A stretch of DNA of 64,000 nucleotides from positions 310,001 through 374,000 of the forward strand of contig NZ_QPIB01000043.1 in the NCBI RefSeq assembly GCF_003671765.1, given 5' to 3'. Source of the DNA: Xenophilus sp. E41. Lineage in GTDB: Bacteria > Pseudomonadota > Gammaproteobacteria > Burkholderiales > Burkholderiaceae_C. The notes beneath the pieces are model-generated. The model was not told the DNA's origin. It saw nothing but the letters and a program-made list of their open reading frames with translations, and did not search any database. A program made the position numbers and the translations under genes. This document shows positions 37,815 through 45,820 of the stretch, one piece after another; positions within the stretch are counted from its first letter, which is position 1, and each line of letters starts with the position of its first letter.

Positions 37815-38905
37815 GGGGCACGTCCCCCGCGGTGGCGTCGGCCAAGGCGCTGGCCGCCACTTTCGCTCCCCTGCTCGTCGACTGGCAGCGAAGCCACGGC
37901 CGCAGCACGCTGCCATGGCAGAACACGCACGATCCGTATCGCGTGTGGCTGTCCGAGGTCATGCTGCAGCAGACCCAGGTGGTCACCGTGCTGGGCTACT
38001 ACGCCCGCTTCCTCGAGCGCTTTCCCACCGTGGCGGCGCTGGCGGCCGCCCCCGAGGACGAGGTGCTCGGGCTGTGGAGCGGGCTGGGCTACTACAGCCG
38101 CGCCCGCAACCTGCACCGCTGCGCGCAGGAGGTGGTGGCGCGCTTCGGCGGCGCCTTTCCGCACAACGCGGCCGAACTCGCCACCTTGCCGGGCATCGGC
38201 CGTTCGACGGCAGCGGCCATCGCGGCCTTCTGTTTCGGCGAGCGGGTGGCGATCCTGGACGGCAACGTGAAGCGCGTGCTGGGTCGGGTGCTGGCCTTCG
38301 AGGGCGACCTGGCGAGCGCCGCGCAGGAGCGGCTGCTGTGGGACGCGGCCACCGAACTGCTGCCGCCCGAGGGCGAGCGCGCAGCCATCTCTGCCTACAC
38401 CCAGGGCCTGATGGACCTGGGCGCCACCGTCTGCATGCCGCGCCAGCCCAACTGCCTGCTGTGCCCGGTGCAGTCGCTGTGCCGCGCGCGCGCACTGGGC
38501 GCCACGGACCGCTTCCCGGTCAAGACGCGCAAGCTGCGCCGCAGCGCGCAGGCGCTGTGGCTGCTGCTGGCGCGCCGCGAGGATGGCGCTGTGTGGCTGG
38601 AGAAGCGGCCGGCGCGCGGCATCTGGGCCGGTCTCTACGGCCTGCCGGCTTTCGACAGCCATGCCGCGCTGCTGGCTGCGTGCGGTGCGAGCGGCGACGC
38701 CGGCTTCGTCGACCTGCCGGCCTTCACCCACGTGCTGACGCACAAGGACCTGCACCTGCACCCCGTCGAGCGCCGGACGACCGGTGATGGGGCTCCGGTG
38801 ATGGGCGCCGGGCAGTGGGTGGCGGCCGATGCCTGGCAGGCGCTGGGCCTGCCGGCACCGGTGCGCAAGCTGCTCGAGCAGCGACTGGGCGCCGCTGGCG
38901 TTTGA
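37811..38905 (+). CDS. mutY: A/G-specific adenine glycosylase MutY
   Basis: A 364-residue adenine glycosylase that removes A opposite 8-oxoG. Catalytic Glu49 in WLSEVMLQQTQV, helix-hairpin-helix LPGIGRSTAAAI with Asp150 in ILDGNVKR, Fe-S cluster Cys208, 215, 218 and 224 (C-X6-C-X2-C-X5-C), then the NUDIX-like 8-oxoG recognition domain (residues about 240-360). GTG start at 37811 lies in a GTGA overlap with the dynamin gene, so translation is probably coupled. Confidence 0.94.
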   Translation: MRGTSPAVASAKALAATFAPLLVDWQRSHGRSTLPWQNTHDPYRVWLSEVMLQQTQVVTVLGYYARFLERFPTVAALAAAPEDEVLGLWSGLGYYSRARNLHRCAQEVVARFGGAFPHNAAELATLPGIGRSTAAAIAAFCFGERVAILDGNVKRVLGRVLAFEGDLASAAQERLLWDAATELLPPEGERAAISAYTQGLMDLGATVCMPRQPNCLLCPVQSLCRARALGATDRFPVKTRKLRRSAQALWLLLARREDGAVWLEKRPARGIWAGLYGLPAFDSHAALLAACGASGDAGFVDLPAFTHVLTHKDLHLHPVERRTTGDGAPVMGAGQWVAADAWQALGLPAPVRKLLEQRLGAAGV

Positions 38906-38906
38906 G

Positions 38907-38966
38907 TGCCGAATCGGGCTGCAGCGCCCGTCCCCCTTGCGCAGGCAGCTATGAAATTGATAGTAG
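38907..38966. repeat. Family B interspersed repeat, reference intergenic copy
   Basis: GCCGAATCGGGCTGCAGCGC, CCGTCCCCCTTGCGCAGGCA, then GCTATGAAATTGATAG: the fullest set of blocks and the copy used here as reference. It begins at the mutY stop codon and fills the gap to the convergent rapZ stop. Confidence 0.75.
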
Positions 38967-38978
38967 ATCGACGCCGGT

Positions 38979-39848
38979 CTACTCGGTGTCGAGTTCGCGG
39001 TGCCGCTTGAGTGCCGCCCAGCGGTCACCGAAGGCACGCGCCAGTTGCTCGACCAGGAACACCGAGCGGTGCTGGCCGCCGGTGCAGCCGATGGCCACCG
39101 TGACGTAGCTGCGGTGGTCGTCGGCCAGCGCGTCCAGCCAGTGCTGCAGGAAGCCCTCGATGTCCGCATACATGCGTGCCACCGCGTCGTGCTCGCGCAG
39201 CCACTGGGCCACCGGCGCGTCCCGGCCGGTGAGCGGGCGCAGCTCCGCCACGTAGTGTGGGTTGGGCAGCATGCGCACATCGAAGACGAAATCCGCGTCC
39301 AGCGGCAGGCCGCGCTTGAAGGCGAAGGACTGGAACACCAGCGTGAGCTGTCGCTGCGGCGCGCCGATCAGCGCCTTGATGTAGGTGCGCAGCTGCGCCG
39401 GGCGGATCAGGCTGGTGTCGATCACGTCGGCGCCGTCGCGCAGCTCGGCCAGCAGCTCGCGCTCCAGCTCGATGGCCTGCGCCAGCGCGCGTTCCTGCTC
39501 CGGTGCGTCGACGCGGCCGTCCTGCCGCGACAGCGGGTGGCGGCGCCGCGTCTCGGAATAGCGGCGCAGCAGTGCGTCGGTGGTCGCGTCGAGGAAGAGC
39601 GATCGCAGCGCGATGCCTTCGCGCCGCAGCGTGCCCAGCTGCAGCGGCACCAGCGGCAGGGACACGCCGCTGCGCACGTCGATGGCGATGGCCACGCGCG
39701 CGGCGTTCTGCTGCGTCTGCAGCGTGATGAAGGGCTCCAGCAGCTCGGGCGGCAGGTTGTCGACGCAGTAGTAGCCGGCGTCTTCCAGCGCGTGCAGCGC
39801 GACCGACTTGCCGGAGCCGGACATGCCGGTGATGAGGACGAGGTCCAT
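38979..39848 (-). CDS. rapZ: RNase adapter protein RapZ (YvcJ family)
   Basis: A 289-residue P-loop protein. Walker A GMSGSGKS at the N-terminus, [13 protein letters not shown], Walker B-like [23 protein letters not shown], and the C-terminal [20 protein letters not shown]. In enterobacteria RapZ directs RNase E to GlmZ; in betaproteobacteria the partner is not established. Confidence 0.93.
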   Translation of the reverse strand: MDLVLITGMSGSGKSVALHALEDAGYYCVDNLPPELLEPFITLQTQQNAARVAIAIDVRSGVSLPLVPLQLGTLRREGIALRSLFLDATTDALLRRYSETRRRHPLSRQDGRVDAPEQERALAQAIELERELLAELRDGADVIDTSLIRPAQLRTYIKALIGAPQRQLTLVFQSFAFKRGLPLDADFVFDVRMLPNPHYVAELRPLTGRDAPVAQWLREHDAVARMYADIEGFLQHWLDALADDHRSYVTVAIGCTGGQHRSVFLVEQLARAFGDRWAALKRHRELDTE

Positions 39849-39880
39849 GTCAGTCGCGCTCGACCGCCCGAAGCGACTGA

Positions 39881-39933
39881 CGCGCTCCCTCGGGGGGCAG
39901 CGGACCGCGCGAAGCGGGGGAGCGTGGGGGCGG
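39881..39933. repeat. Family C interspersed repeat, copy 1
   Basis: CGCTCCCTCGGGGGGCAGCG then GACCGCGCGAAGCGGGGG and AGCGTGGGGGC. A related sequence with the same order (CCCTC..GGGGCAGCGGA..AAGCG..GTGGGGGC) is at 41676-41723. This copy lies in the rapZ-recN gap and contains a CCGCGC/GCGGGG dyad. Confidence 0.7.
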
Positions 39934-39940
39934 TTTCATT

Positions 39941-41641
39941 TCAGGACGTCGCCTTTGCGCGCGCCTTGCCGCCGGCCGGCGGCCGATCGAGCATCTCGCG
40001 CGCATGGGCCAGCGAGGTGGCGGACACGCGCTCGCCGCCCAGCATGCGGGCGATCTCGCGCGTGCGGCCCTCGCCGTCCAGCGGTTGGACGCTGCTCTCG
40101 GTGCGGGTGCCGCCGTCCTTGGCGTCCGCTGCGGCGCGCTTGGCCACGAGCAGGTGATGGTCGGCACAGGCCGCCACCTGGGGCAGGTGCGTCACGGCGA
40201 GCACCTGGCGGTCGCGGCCGAGCTGCTGCATGAGGCGGCCGACGGTCTCGGCCACGGCACCGCCGACGCCTGAGTCGACCTCGTCGAAGATCAGCGTCTG
40301 CGCAGTGCCCAGTTCGCTGGTCGTCACCGCGATGGCCAGCGCGATGCGCGACAGCTCGCCGCCGGACGCCACCTTGCCGATGGGGCGCGGCGTGCTGCCG
40401 GCGTGGCCGGCGACCAGGAAGGTGGCTTCCTCGAGCCCCGCGCGGCCGGGCTGCGGCAAGGGCTGCAGGCTGACTTCGAAGCGCCCGCCCTGCATGCCCA
40501 GCCCCTGCATCGCCTGCGTGACCGCCGCCGACAGCTTGGGCGCGGCCTGCTGCCGGGCCTTGGAGACGGCGCGTGCCGCCTTGAGGAAGGCCTGCTGCGC
40601 CGCCTGCTCCTTCGCTTCCAGCGCGGCCAGGTCGCTCTGCGCATCGAGCGTCTGCAGCTCGGCGCGCCAGCCGGCCAGCAGGGCAGGCAATTCGGCCGGC
40701 GTGCGCTTGTAGCGGCGCGCGAGCGACATCCACAGGCCCATGCGCTCGTCGAGTTCCGCCAGGCGCTGTGGGTCGACGTCGGCGCGCCGCAAGTAGCTGT
40801 GCAATGTATGGGCCGCATCGGCGGCCTGGGCCACGCTGGAGGCGAGCGCCTCGCCGAGCGCCTTGAACTCCGGCTCGATGTGCTCGCAGTCCTGCAGCAG
40901 CGAGACGGCGCGCGACAGCGCGGACAGCGCGCCGGCCTCGTCGTCCTCCAGCGCCGCGGCGGCGCCTTCGGCGGCATCGATCAAGGCCTGGGCATTCGAC
41001 AGCCGCGAGTGCTGGGCCGAGAGGTCTTCCCACTCGTCCTCGCCGGGTGCCAGCTTGTCGACCTCGCTGACCTGCCATTGCAGTCGCTCGCGTTCGCGCT
41101 GCAGCGTGTCCTGCGCCTGGCGCGCGGATTCCAGCGCGCCGAGGGTCTGCCGCCACTGCTGCCAGGCGTCGTCCATCGCAGCGGTCTGCACGCCGGCATA
41201 GGCGTCGAGCAGGCCGCGCACGGATTCGGGCCGCGTGAGGCTCTGCCAGGCGTGCTGGCCATGGATGTCGAGCAGGCGGTCGCCCAGTTCGCGCAGTTGC
41301 GCGGCGGTCGCCGGGCTGCCGTTGATCCAGCCGCGGCTGCGGCCCTGCAGGTCGACCGTGCGGCGCAGGAGCAGCGCTTCGCCGGCCTCGAAGCCACCCT
41401 CGTCCAGCCAGGCGGCCAGGGCCGGGTCGGCGTCGAACTCGGCGCTCACGTCCAGGCGCTCGGCGCCTTCGCGCACGGCACCCGCGTCGGCGCGGTTGCC
41501 CAGGGCGAGCTGCAGGGCGTCGATGAGGATCGACTTGCCCGCGCCGGTCTCGCCGGTGAGCACGGTGAAGCCGGCGCCGAGGTCGAGTTCGAGCGCGCGG
41601 ACGATGACGAAATCGCGCAGGGCGATGCGACGCAAGGCCAT
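39941..41641 (-). CDS. recN: DNA repair protein RecN
   Basis: A 566-residue SMC-like ATPase for double-strand break repair. N-terminal Walker A LTGETGAGKSILIDALQLALG, long coiled-coil centre (about 150-370), then GGELSRIALAIAV signature and Walker B TLIFDEVDSGVGGAVAE, ending in VTHLPQVAACADHH. Length and layout are standard. Two family C repeats flank it. Confidence 0.95.
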   Translation of the reverse strand: MALRRIALRDFVIVRALELDLGAGFTVLTGETGAGKSILIDALQLALGNRADAGAVREGAERLDVSAEFDADPALAAWLDEGGFEAGEALLLRRTVDLQGRSRGWINGSPATAAQLRELGDRLLDIHGQHAWQSLTRPESVRGLLDAYAGVQTAAMDDAWQQWRQTLGALESARQAQDTLQRERERLQWQVSEVDKLAPGEDEWEDLSAQHSRLSNAQALIDAAEGAAAALEDDEAGALSALSRAVSLLQDCEHIEPEFKALGEALASSVAQAADAAHTLHSYLRRADVDPQRLAELDERMGLWMSLARRYKRTPAELPALLAGWRAELQTLDAQSDLAALEAKEQAAQQAFLKAARAVSKARQQAAPKLSAAVTQAMQGLGMQGGRFEVSLQPLPQPGRAGLEEATFLVAGHAGSTPRPIGKVASGGELSRIALAIAVTTSELGTAQTLIFDEVDSGVGGAVAETVGRLMQQLGRDRQVLAVTHLPQVAACADHHLLVAKRAAADAKDGGTRTESSVQPLDGEGRTREIARMLGGERVSATSLAHAREMLDRPPAGGKARAKATS

Positions 41642-41675
41642 CAGGCCTCCCGACGGGCCGCCCCGCGGCAGGCCT

Positions 41676-41723
41676 GCGCCCCCTCAAGGGGCAGCGGATA
41701 CACGCAGTGAGAAGCGTGGGGGC
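41676..41723. repeat. Family C interspersed repeat, copy 2
   Basis: CGCCCCCTCAAGGGGCAGCG, then GATACACGCAGTGAGAAGCG and TGGGGGC. It begins with the dyad CCCCT-CA-AGGGG. It lies in the recN-nadK gap and matches the copy at 39881 in block order. Confidence 0.7.
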
Positions 41724-41729
41724 ACATGC

Positions 41730-42632
41730 TCAGGAACCTCCTTCGTTCCAGTGGAGTTTCTTGCGCAGGGTGTCGAAATAGCTCCAGCCGCGCGGATGCA
41801 GGAAGCGCACGCGGTAATCGGAGCGCCGCACCACGATCTGGTCGCCGTGCACCAGCGAGGCCAGCGACTGCATGTCGAAATTGGCGCTGGCGTCGCGGCC
41901 GCCGACCACTTCGATCGTGATCTCCTCGGCATCGGGCAGCAGGATCGGCCGGTTCGACAGCGTGTGCGGCGCAATCGGAACCAGCACCCACCCCGGGATC
42001 GACGGGTGCAGCAGCGGCCCGCCGGCCGACAGGGCGTAGGCCGTCGAGCCCGTGGGCGTGGCGATGATGAGGCCGTCCGCGCGCTGGTTGGCGACGAAGT
42101 TGCGGCCCACCGACACCCGCAGCTCGACCATGCCGGAGGTCGCGCCGCGGTTGACCACGACGTCGTTCATCGCCAGGGCGTCGAACACCACCGCGCCGTC
42201 GCGCACCACCTGTGCGTGCATGAGGCTGCGGTGGTCTTCCTCGTACTCGCCGGCGAGCATCGGGGTGAGCGTGGTTTGGTAGTTGTCCAGCGGGATGTCG
42301 GTGATGAAGCCGAGTCGTCCGCGGTTGATGCCGATCAGCGGCACGCCGTAGGGCGCCAGCTGGCGCCCGATGCCGAGCATGGTGCCGTCGCCGCCAACCA
42401 CCAGGCCCAGGTCGCACTGCTCGCCGATCTCCTGGACGGTCAGCACCGGATGGCGGCAGGTCTTGGCCGGCAGACCGTCGGAATCGCTTTCGGCGCTGCT
42501 GCGCTCCAGGACCACCGAGCAGCCCTGCGAGCGCAGGAAATCGCCGATGTCGTCCATCACCCGATCCTGCGCGCGCGCCGCCTGAGCCTGGTACTTTCCG
42601 ATGAGGGCCACGTGGCGGAAGGGCGGGGTCAT
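41730..42632 (-). CDS. nadK: NAD kinase
   Basis: A 300-residue NAD kinase making NADP. Conserved motifs are [45 protein letters not shown] and [12 protein letters not shown]. On the usual chromosome it would sit back to back with hrcA; here an inovirus prophage lies between. Its ATG (42632) is only 9 bases beyond the phage repressor stop on the same strand, so its normal upstream region has been replaced. Confidence 0.95.
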   Translation of the reverse strand: MTPPFRHVALIGKYQAQAARAQDRVMDDIGDFLRSQGCSVVLERSSAESDSDGLPAKTCRHPVLTVQEIGEQCDLGLVVGGDGTMLGIGRQLAPYGVPLIGINRGRLGFITDIPLDNYQTTLTPMLAGEYEEDHRSLMHAQVVRDGAVVFDALAMNDVVVNRGATSGMVELRVSVGRNFVANQRADGLIIATPTGSTAYALSAGGPLLHPSIPGWVLVPIAPHTLSNRPILLPDAEEITIEVVGGRDASANFDMQSLASLVHGDQIVVRRSDYRVRFLHPRGWSYFDTLRKKLHWNEGGS

Positions 42633-42641
42633 GGCTACAAA

Positions 42642-42902
42642 TTACAACACTTTTGCACGGAGGCGCTTGAGCATGCGCTCCTTGCAGGCGCTGTCGCGCT
42701 CGCTCTCCAGAGCTGCCACCACGATCCACTTTTGAGGGTCTTGGCCAAGCTCTTCCGCCAGTGCTCCCGCCACCGCTGGCGACAGGTGCTCGCGGTCCTT
42801 CGCGGTGTACAGCGCACGCTTCGACAAGCCCAGGTCTGAGGCCCAGTCGGACAGACCCTTCACCTTCATGGCGTCGGCTAGCAGATTCATGGTGGTTTGC
42901 AT
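42642..42902 (-). CDS. Inovirus repressor-like HTH protein
   Basis: An 86-residue protein MQTTMNLLADAMKVKGLSDW with a probable Cro/CI-like helix-turn-helix (LSDWASDLGLSKRALYTAKDREHLSPAVAGALAEELG). It is the only leftward gene of the prophage and faces the early genes across a gap with three operator-like sites, as phage immunity repressors do. Its stop is 9 bases from the nadK start, so its transcript may extend into nadK. Confidence 0.75.
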   Translation of the reverse strand: MQTTMNLLADAMKVKGLSDWASDLGLSKRALYTAKDREHLSPAVAGALAEELGQDPQKWIVVAALESERDSACKERMLKRLRAKVL

Positions 42903-42910
42903 ATCGGTCG

Positions 42911-42983
42911 ATTCCTCGTGTTGTATAACGGTTACACAGGACGAGGAAAGTATAGAAAGCGCTTGTTATACAGGGTGAGGAAA
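42911..42983. promoter_or_regulatory. Three operator-like 19-mers in the inovirus control region
   Basis: GTTACACAGGACGAGGAAA (42931-42949) and GTTATACAGGGTGAGGAAA (42965-42983) are direct repeats, and 42911-42929 read on the minus strand is GTTATACAACACGAGGAAT. The first two sites form an inverted pair separated by one base. They lie between the repressor start (42902) and the first rightward gene (43037), so they are likely repressor binding sites. Confidence 0.65.
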
Positions 42984-42998
42984 CAGTAGGCTCCGCAA

Positions 42999-43019
42999 CG
43001 TTATTCACGTTGAGTAACG
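42999..43019. promoter_or_regulatory. Hairpin upstream of the ssDNA-binding protein gene
   Basis: CGTTATTCA-CGT-TGAGTAACG, 8 of 9 stem positions pairing. It ends 17 bases before the ATG at 43037, with the ribosome site CAGGAG between. In filamentous phages gene V acts as translational repressor on early mRNA leaders; a similar role for this stem is speculative. Confidence 0.4.
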
Positions 43020-43036
43020 CAACAGGAGCCACCACC

Positions 43037-43345
43037 ATGATTCGAGTGACCGTCAGCAGCACTGCTGTTCGCGAAATGTCCGGCAACGCCAAAGGCACCG
43101 GCAAGCCCTACCACCTCACGTTCCAGACCGTCTGGATGCACCTCGCGGACCGCGACGGCAATGCCGACCCGTACCCCACGAAGGTGGAAATCATCCTCCC
43201 CCGCGACAAGCAAGACGGCGCCGCCATCTTCTACCCCGTGGGCGAGTATCAGTTGGCCCCCTCCAGCATCTACGTGGACGCTCGCGGGAACGTTGCGGTG
43301 GCTCCGCGTCTGGTCCCGCTTCGCGCACCCGCAAAGGCTGCCTGA
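43037..43345 (+). CDS. Inovirus single-stranded DNA-binding protein (gene V-like)
   Basis: A 102-residue helix-destabilising protein: MIRVTVSSTAVREMSGNAKG, then TGKPYHLTFQTVWMHLADRDGNADPYPTKVEIIL and PVGEYQLAPSSIYVDARGNVAVAPRL, the pattern of gene V/G5P proteins of Xanthomonas/Pseudomonas filamentous phages. It coats the phage ssDNA before assembly. CAGGAG precedes the ATG at 43037. First gene of the rightward unit. Confidence 0.87.
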   Translation: MIRVTVSSTAVREMSGNAKGTGKPYHLTFQTVWMHLADRDGNADPYPTKVEIILPRDKQDGAAIFYPVGEYQLAPSSIYVDARGNVAVAPRLVPLRAPAKAA

Positions 43346-43355
43346 GGGGGCCGCC

Positions 43356-43550
43356 ATGTCCCACTCGCCCGAGGCACTGAGCCACGCGCGATTGGCGAAC
43401 CTTGAAGGCTCGCTGCTCGCGCTGCTCCGGGAGTACGAAGACATGCAGATCGATGGCCTCTCTGTGAGCGCCACCGTCGAGCATGGCCAGGTCGCCATCG
43501 ACCTCCAGTTCTTGGCGAACGGCGTTCCGCTGTTCGGAGAGTCGCTGTGA
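43356..43550 (+). CDS. Small inovirus protein (64 aa)
   Basis: MSHSPEALSHARLANLEGSL begins a soluble acidic protein with a helical first half and a short beta-like end (SATVEHGQVAIDLQFLANG). No recognisable domain. It overlaps the next gene by 4 bases (GTGA), in keeping with the compact phage operon. Confidence 0.65.
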   Translation: MSHSPEALSHARLANLEGSLLALLREYEDMQIDGLSVSATVEHGQVAIDLQFLANGVPLFGESL

Positions 43551-43711
43551 AGGTGCCGACCCTCCTGGCCATCGGCGTCAGCGCCGTTTCCATGCAGGCA
43601 TTCGGCGTTGCCAAGCTGAGCAGCGGCGGGTGGTCGTTCTTCTTGGCTGGCCTCGTGGTGTTTCAGTTCGTGGTGCTCGGCACGATCTGGGCAGCGGAGA
43701 AGCGAGCATGA
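43547..43711 (+). CDS. Small inovirus membrane protein (54 aa)
   Basis: Starts with GTG in a GTGA overlap. Two hydrophobic segments (LLAIGVSAVSMQAFGVA and SFFLAGLVVFQFVVLGTIWAA) end in AEKRA, so it is likely an inner-membrane protein. The stop overlaps the next ATG. Function unknown. Confidence 0.6.
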   Translation: MKVPTLLAIGVSAVSMQAFGVAKLSSGGWSFFLAGLVVFQFVVLGTIWAAEKRA

Positions 43712-43944
43712 GCCGCCGGACCATCGGGGAACGGGCGTTCCTTTGTTCGCTTGGCGGCATCGTCGTCACCGGCGCGGCTCTGTTCGTTGGCTGCCTGGGC
43801 GCCGTTGGCATCGCCGGCACGTACCGCTACATCGTCGAGCGCCCTCTCGAAGAAGTCCGCTGCGTCGAGTTCGACCGCCCCGCGATCCTGGCGGATCGCG
43901 AGTGCGTTCGCTGGCAGCGGTTCACCACGGCGGCTAAGCCATGA
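43708..43944 (+). CDS. Small inovirus membrane protein (78 aa)
   Basis: MSRRTIGERAFLCSLGGIVV continues as a single hydrophobic helix (residues about 12-37), followed by a polar tail with two Cys (RCVEFDRPAILADRECVRW) that could form a disulfide outside the membrane. Joined to both neighbours by ATGA overlaps. No homolog recognised. Confidence 0.6.
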   Translation: MSRRTIGERAFLCSLGGIVVTGAALFVGCLGAVGIAGTYRYIVERPLEEVRCVEFDRPAILADRECVRWQRFTTAAKP

Positions 43945-44096
43945 GCCGCACCGCCCGCGAGTTCCTGCGCCTGATGCACTGGTGCAACTGGCAGGACGAA
44001 ATCAGCGCGGCCGGTGGCCGGGCGCACCCCGCATTCCGCGAGCAGGACGCCAAGCTGCGTCGTGACGCGGCCTACCTCATCGGGTACATGGCATGA
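43941..44096 (+). CDS. Small inovirus protein (51 aa)
   Basis: MSRTAREFLRLMHWCNWQDE, a short soluble protein ending RDAAYLIGYMA. ATGA overlaps on both sides and G/C-rich third positions support it as a real gene in the operon. No known domain. Confidence 0.55.
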   Translation: MSRTAREFLRLMHWCNWQDEISAAGGRAHPAFREQDAKLRRDAAYLIGYMA

Positions 44097-44323
44097 ACGC
44101 GCACGCTCAACTGTCGATGTTCGAGCCCGAGGGCGCCGAGGCCGTGCGCCTGCTGCGCTCGCACCTCGCCGAGGCCAAGCGCTGCCGTGATCGCGTCGAA
44201 TACTTCGAAGTGCTCCAGATGCCGGGCGCCGCTCGGCGTGAGGAAGCCATGGCCGAGCAGGCCGAGTCCGCTGCGCTGGTGCTCGCGATCCTGCTTGACC
44301 TGGAAGCGGAGGCCGGCCTATGA
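44093..44323 (+). CDS. Small inovirus protein with sliding-clamp-like motif (76 aa)
   Basis: A helical 76-residue protein starting MNAHAQLSMFEPEGAEA. The pentapeptide QLSMF at residues 6-10 resembles the bacterial beta-clamp binding consensus QL(S/D)LF, and its position near the N-terminus is accessible. The rest is a charged helix (LLRSHLAEAKRCRDRVEYFEVL). A link with host DNA polymerase is inference. Overlaps both neighbours by 4 bases. Confidence 0.6.
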   Translation: MNAHAQLSMFEPEGAEAVRLLRSHLAEAKRCRDRVEYFEVLQMPGAARREEAMAEQAESAALVLAILLDLEAEAGL

Positions 44324-44532
44324 CCTGCACCGAGCCTACTGTGGGGGATTGGGAGGTGTTCAACGGGCGGGACCCGGTCCGGGGGTGGGGATTCGTGGTT
44401 GCGCGACGGGTGCGCCACGGCGATGTCACGGTGTGGCAGCACATGGTCGATGACGCTGGCCATCGGCTCTGGTTTTCCAGCGGCGGCGATGCTCGCGTGG
44501 CCGTCCGTAACGCTCCCCGGGGCGGCGCATGA
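44320..44532 (+). CDS. Small inovirus protein (70 aa)
   Basis: MTCTEPTVGDWEVFNGRDPV is the start of a soluble, beta-rich-looking protein with several Trp (GWGFVVARRVRHGDVTVWQHM). It precedes the replication gene with an ATGA overlap. Function unknown. Confidence 0.58.
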   Translation: MTCTEPTVGDWEVFNGRDPVRGWGFVVARRVRHGDVTVWQHMVDDAGHRLWFSSGGDARVAVRNAPRGGA

Positions 44533-45452
44533 TCGCTAGCCTCGCCCAGTACGAAGCCCTGCGCGCGTCGTCGCAGGCGCGTTTCGCTGCCGCGTGGGCA
44601 GAGCAGGAAGCGCGCGCAGCGCGCGGGCTTGTCTCAGAATCAACAACTTGCAGGGGTCTGCCCACGGCCATCCAGTGGGCAGAGAACTGCATCACCATTG
44701 ACCGGGCGCAAGCCCGTGTCACACGCCTGCGCAAGGGCCTCGGCATCGCCGCCAAGCAACTGCACAACCTCGGCGGTCGCAACCAGCAGATCTGGATGCA
44801 GACGCTGACCTACGCCGGCGACAACAGCAAGTGGCGGCCCGAGCACATCAGCCGTTACCTCGATGCCCTGCGGAAGTGGCACTACGCCCGCACCGGCAGC
44901 AAGACGGTGCGCTATGCCTGGGTGGCCGAGCTTCAAGAGCGCGGCGTCATTCACTACCACGTGATCGTTTGGCTCGATGCCGGCCTCGCGCCGCCCAAGG
45001 GTGACACGCCCTGGCGCAACGGCAAGGACCGCGCCGGCCTCACGCGCTGGATGCCGCCCATGTGGCCGCACGGCATGACCCGCCGCGACAAGGCCACAGC
45101 GCCTGTCGCCTATCTCATGAAGTACGCAAGCAAGGTCGAATCGAAGACCGTAGGAGGGTTTCCACGTGGAGCACGCATACACGGTGCAGGCGGCATGGAT
45201 GCTGTTGGCCGCGGTATCCGCCGCTGGGTGCTTTGGCCTGCATATGTGCAGGGCAACGCAGCGGCCGGTGACCCCTTCAAGCCTGCGAAGGGAGGCGGCT
45301 ATCTCAATGCTCAGACGGGCGAACTTGTCCAGTCTGAGTGGTCCCCAACGGGCGGCGGTTACAGCAGCTTTGTTCGCGTCCGCGTACAGCCACGCGCTAT
45401 CGACGCCGCAGGGCCCTTCTCGTGGTGGTCTGCCGCCACGACGGTGCATTGA
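44529..45452 (+). CDS. Inovirus replication initiation protein (HUH endonuclease)
   Basis: A 307-residue rolling-circle initiator. The HUH motif is IHYHVIVWLD (His142, His144) and the active-site motif is YLMKYASK with two overlapping YxxK elements (Tyr195-Lys198, Tyr199-Lys202). It should nick the double-stranded phage form at the plus origin and start rolling-circle replication. Located in the middle of the rightward unit before the structural genes, as gene II is. Confidence 0.85.
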   Translation: MIASLAQYEALRASSQARFAAAWAEQEARAARGLVSESTTCRGLPTAIQWAENCITIDRAQARVTRLRKGLGIAAKQLHNLGGRNQQIWMQTLTYAGDNSKWRPEHISRYLDALRKWHYARTGSKTVRYAWVAELQERGVIHYHVIVWLDAGLAPPKGDTPWRNGKDRAGLTRWMPPMWPHGMTRRDKATAPVAYLMKYASKVESKTVGGFPRGARIHGAGGMDAVGRGIRRWVLWPAYVQGNAAAGDPFKPAKGGGYLNAQTGELVQSEWSPTGGGYSSFVRVRVQPRAIDAAGPFSWWSAATTVH

Positions 45453-45453
45453 C

Positions 45454-45537
45454 ATGGCACAGCCTGAGAGCATCGCTGGAGGGACCCAGCCGGTCACGCG
45501 CAGCGGGGCCTGCTGGGTTCCGGAGGCGATGCGATGA
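45454..45537 (+). CDS. Possible very small protein after the replication gene (27 aa)
   Basis: MAQPESIAGGTQPVTRSGAC starts one base after the replication-protein stop and its own TGA overlaps the next ATG by 4 bases. The coupling suggests it is translated, but it is too short to judge otherwise. Confidence 0.35.
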   Translation: MAQPESIAGGTQPVTRSGACWVPEAMR

Positions 45538-45716
45538 ACCGGCTGCAATGGTGCTCCGTCGCTATCGCCGTGGCCGCTGTCTGGGGATGTGCCACCACGA
45601 CGCCGCTTGGCACGGTGGCTGTGCCCGTGTCGCGAGACATCGGCAGCGCGCAGTGGTGGCATGAGCGAAACGCAGGCCACACCGGATGGCCGCCGAAGGA
45701 TTGGAGGCCCCGGTGA
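45534..45716 (+). CDS. Small inovirus lipoprotein-like protein (60 aa)
   Basis: MNRLQWCSVAIAVAAVWGCA shows a lipoprotein-type signal with WGC as the possible lipobox. The rest is short and rich in Trp. It could be a phage-encoded envelope lipoprotein. 4-base overlaps on both sides. Confidence 0.55.
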   Translation: MNRLQWCSVAIAVAAVWGCATTTPLGTVAVPVSRDIGSAQWWHERNAGHTGWPPKDWRPR

Positions 45717-45820
45717 GCATCGCATGGACCGACGCCGCAAGCGTCCTGCAGGCCATCTTTTGGATCAGCTTCGTGTTCCTGTTCGCGCTCGGCTACTCGC
45801 ACGGCAACAAGGTCATCTGA
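45713..45820 (+). CDS. Minor virion protein candidate (35 aa)
   Basis: A GTG-started 35-residue peptide with one membrane helix (AIFWISFVFLFALGYSHG). Size, single helix and position before the coat gene resemble gene VII/IX minor coat proteins. TGATG overlap with the next gene. Confidence 0.5.
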   Translation: MSIAWTDAASVLQAIFWISFVFLFALGYSHGNKVI

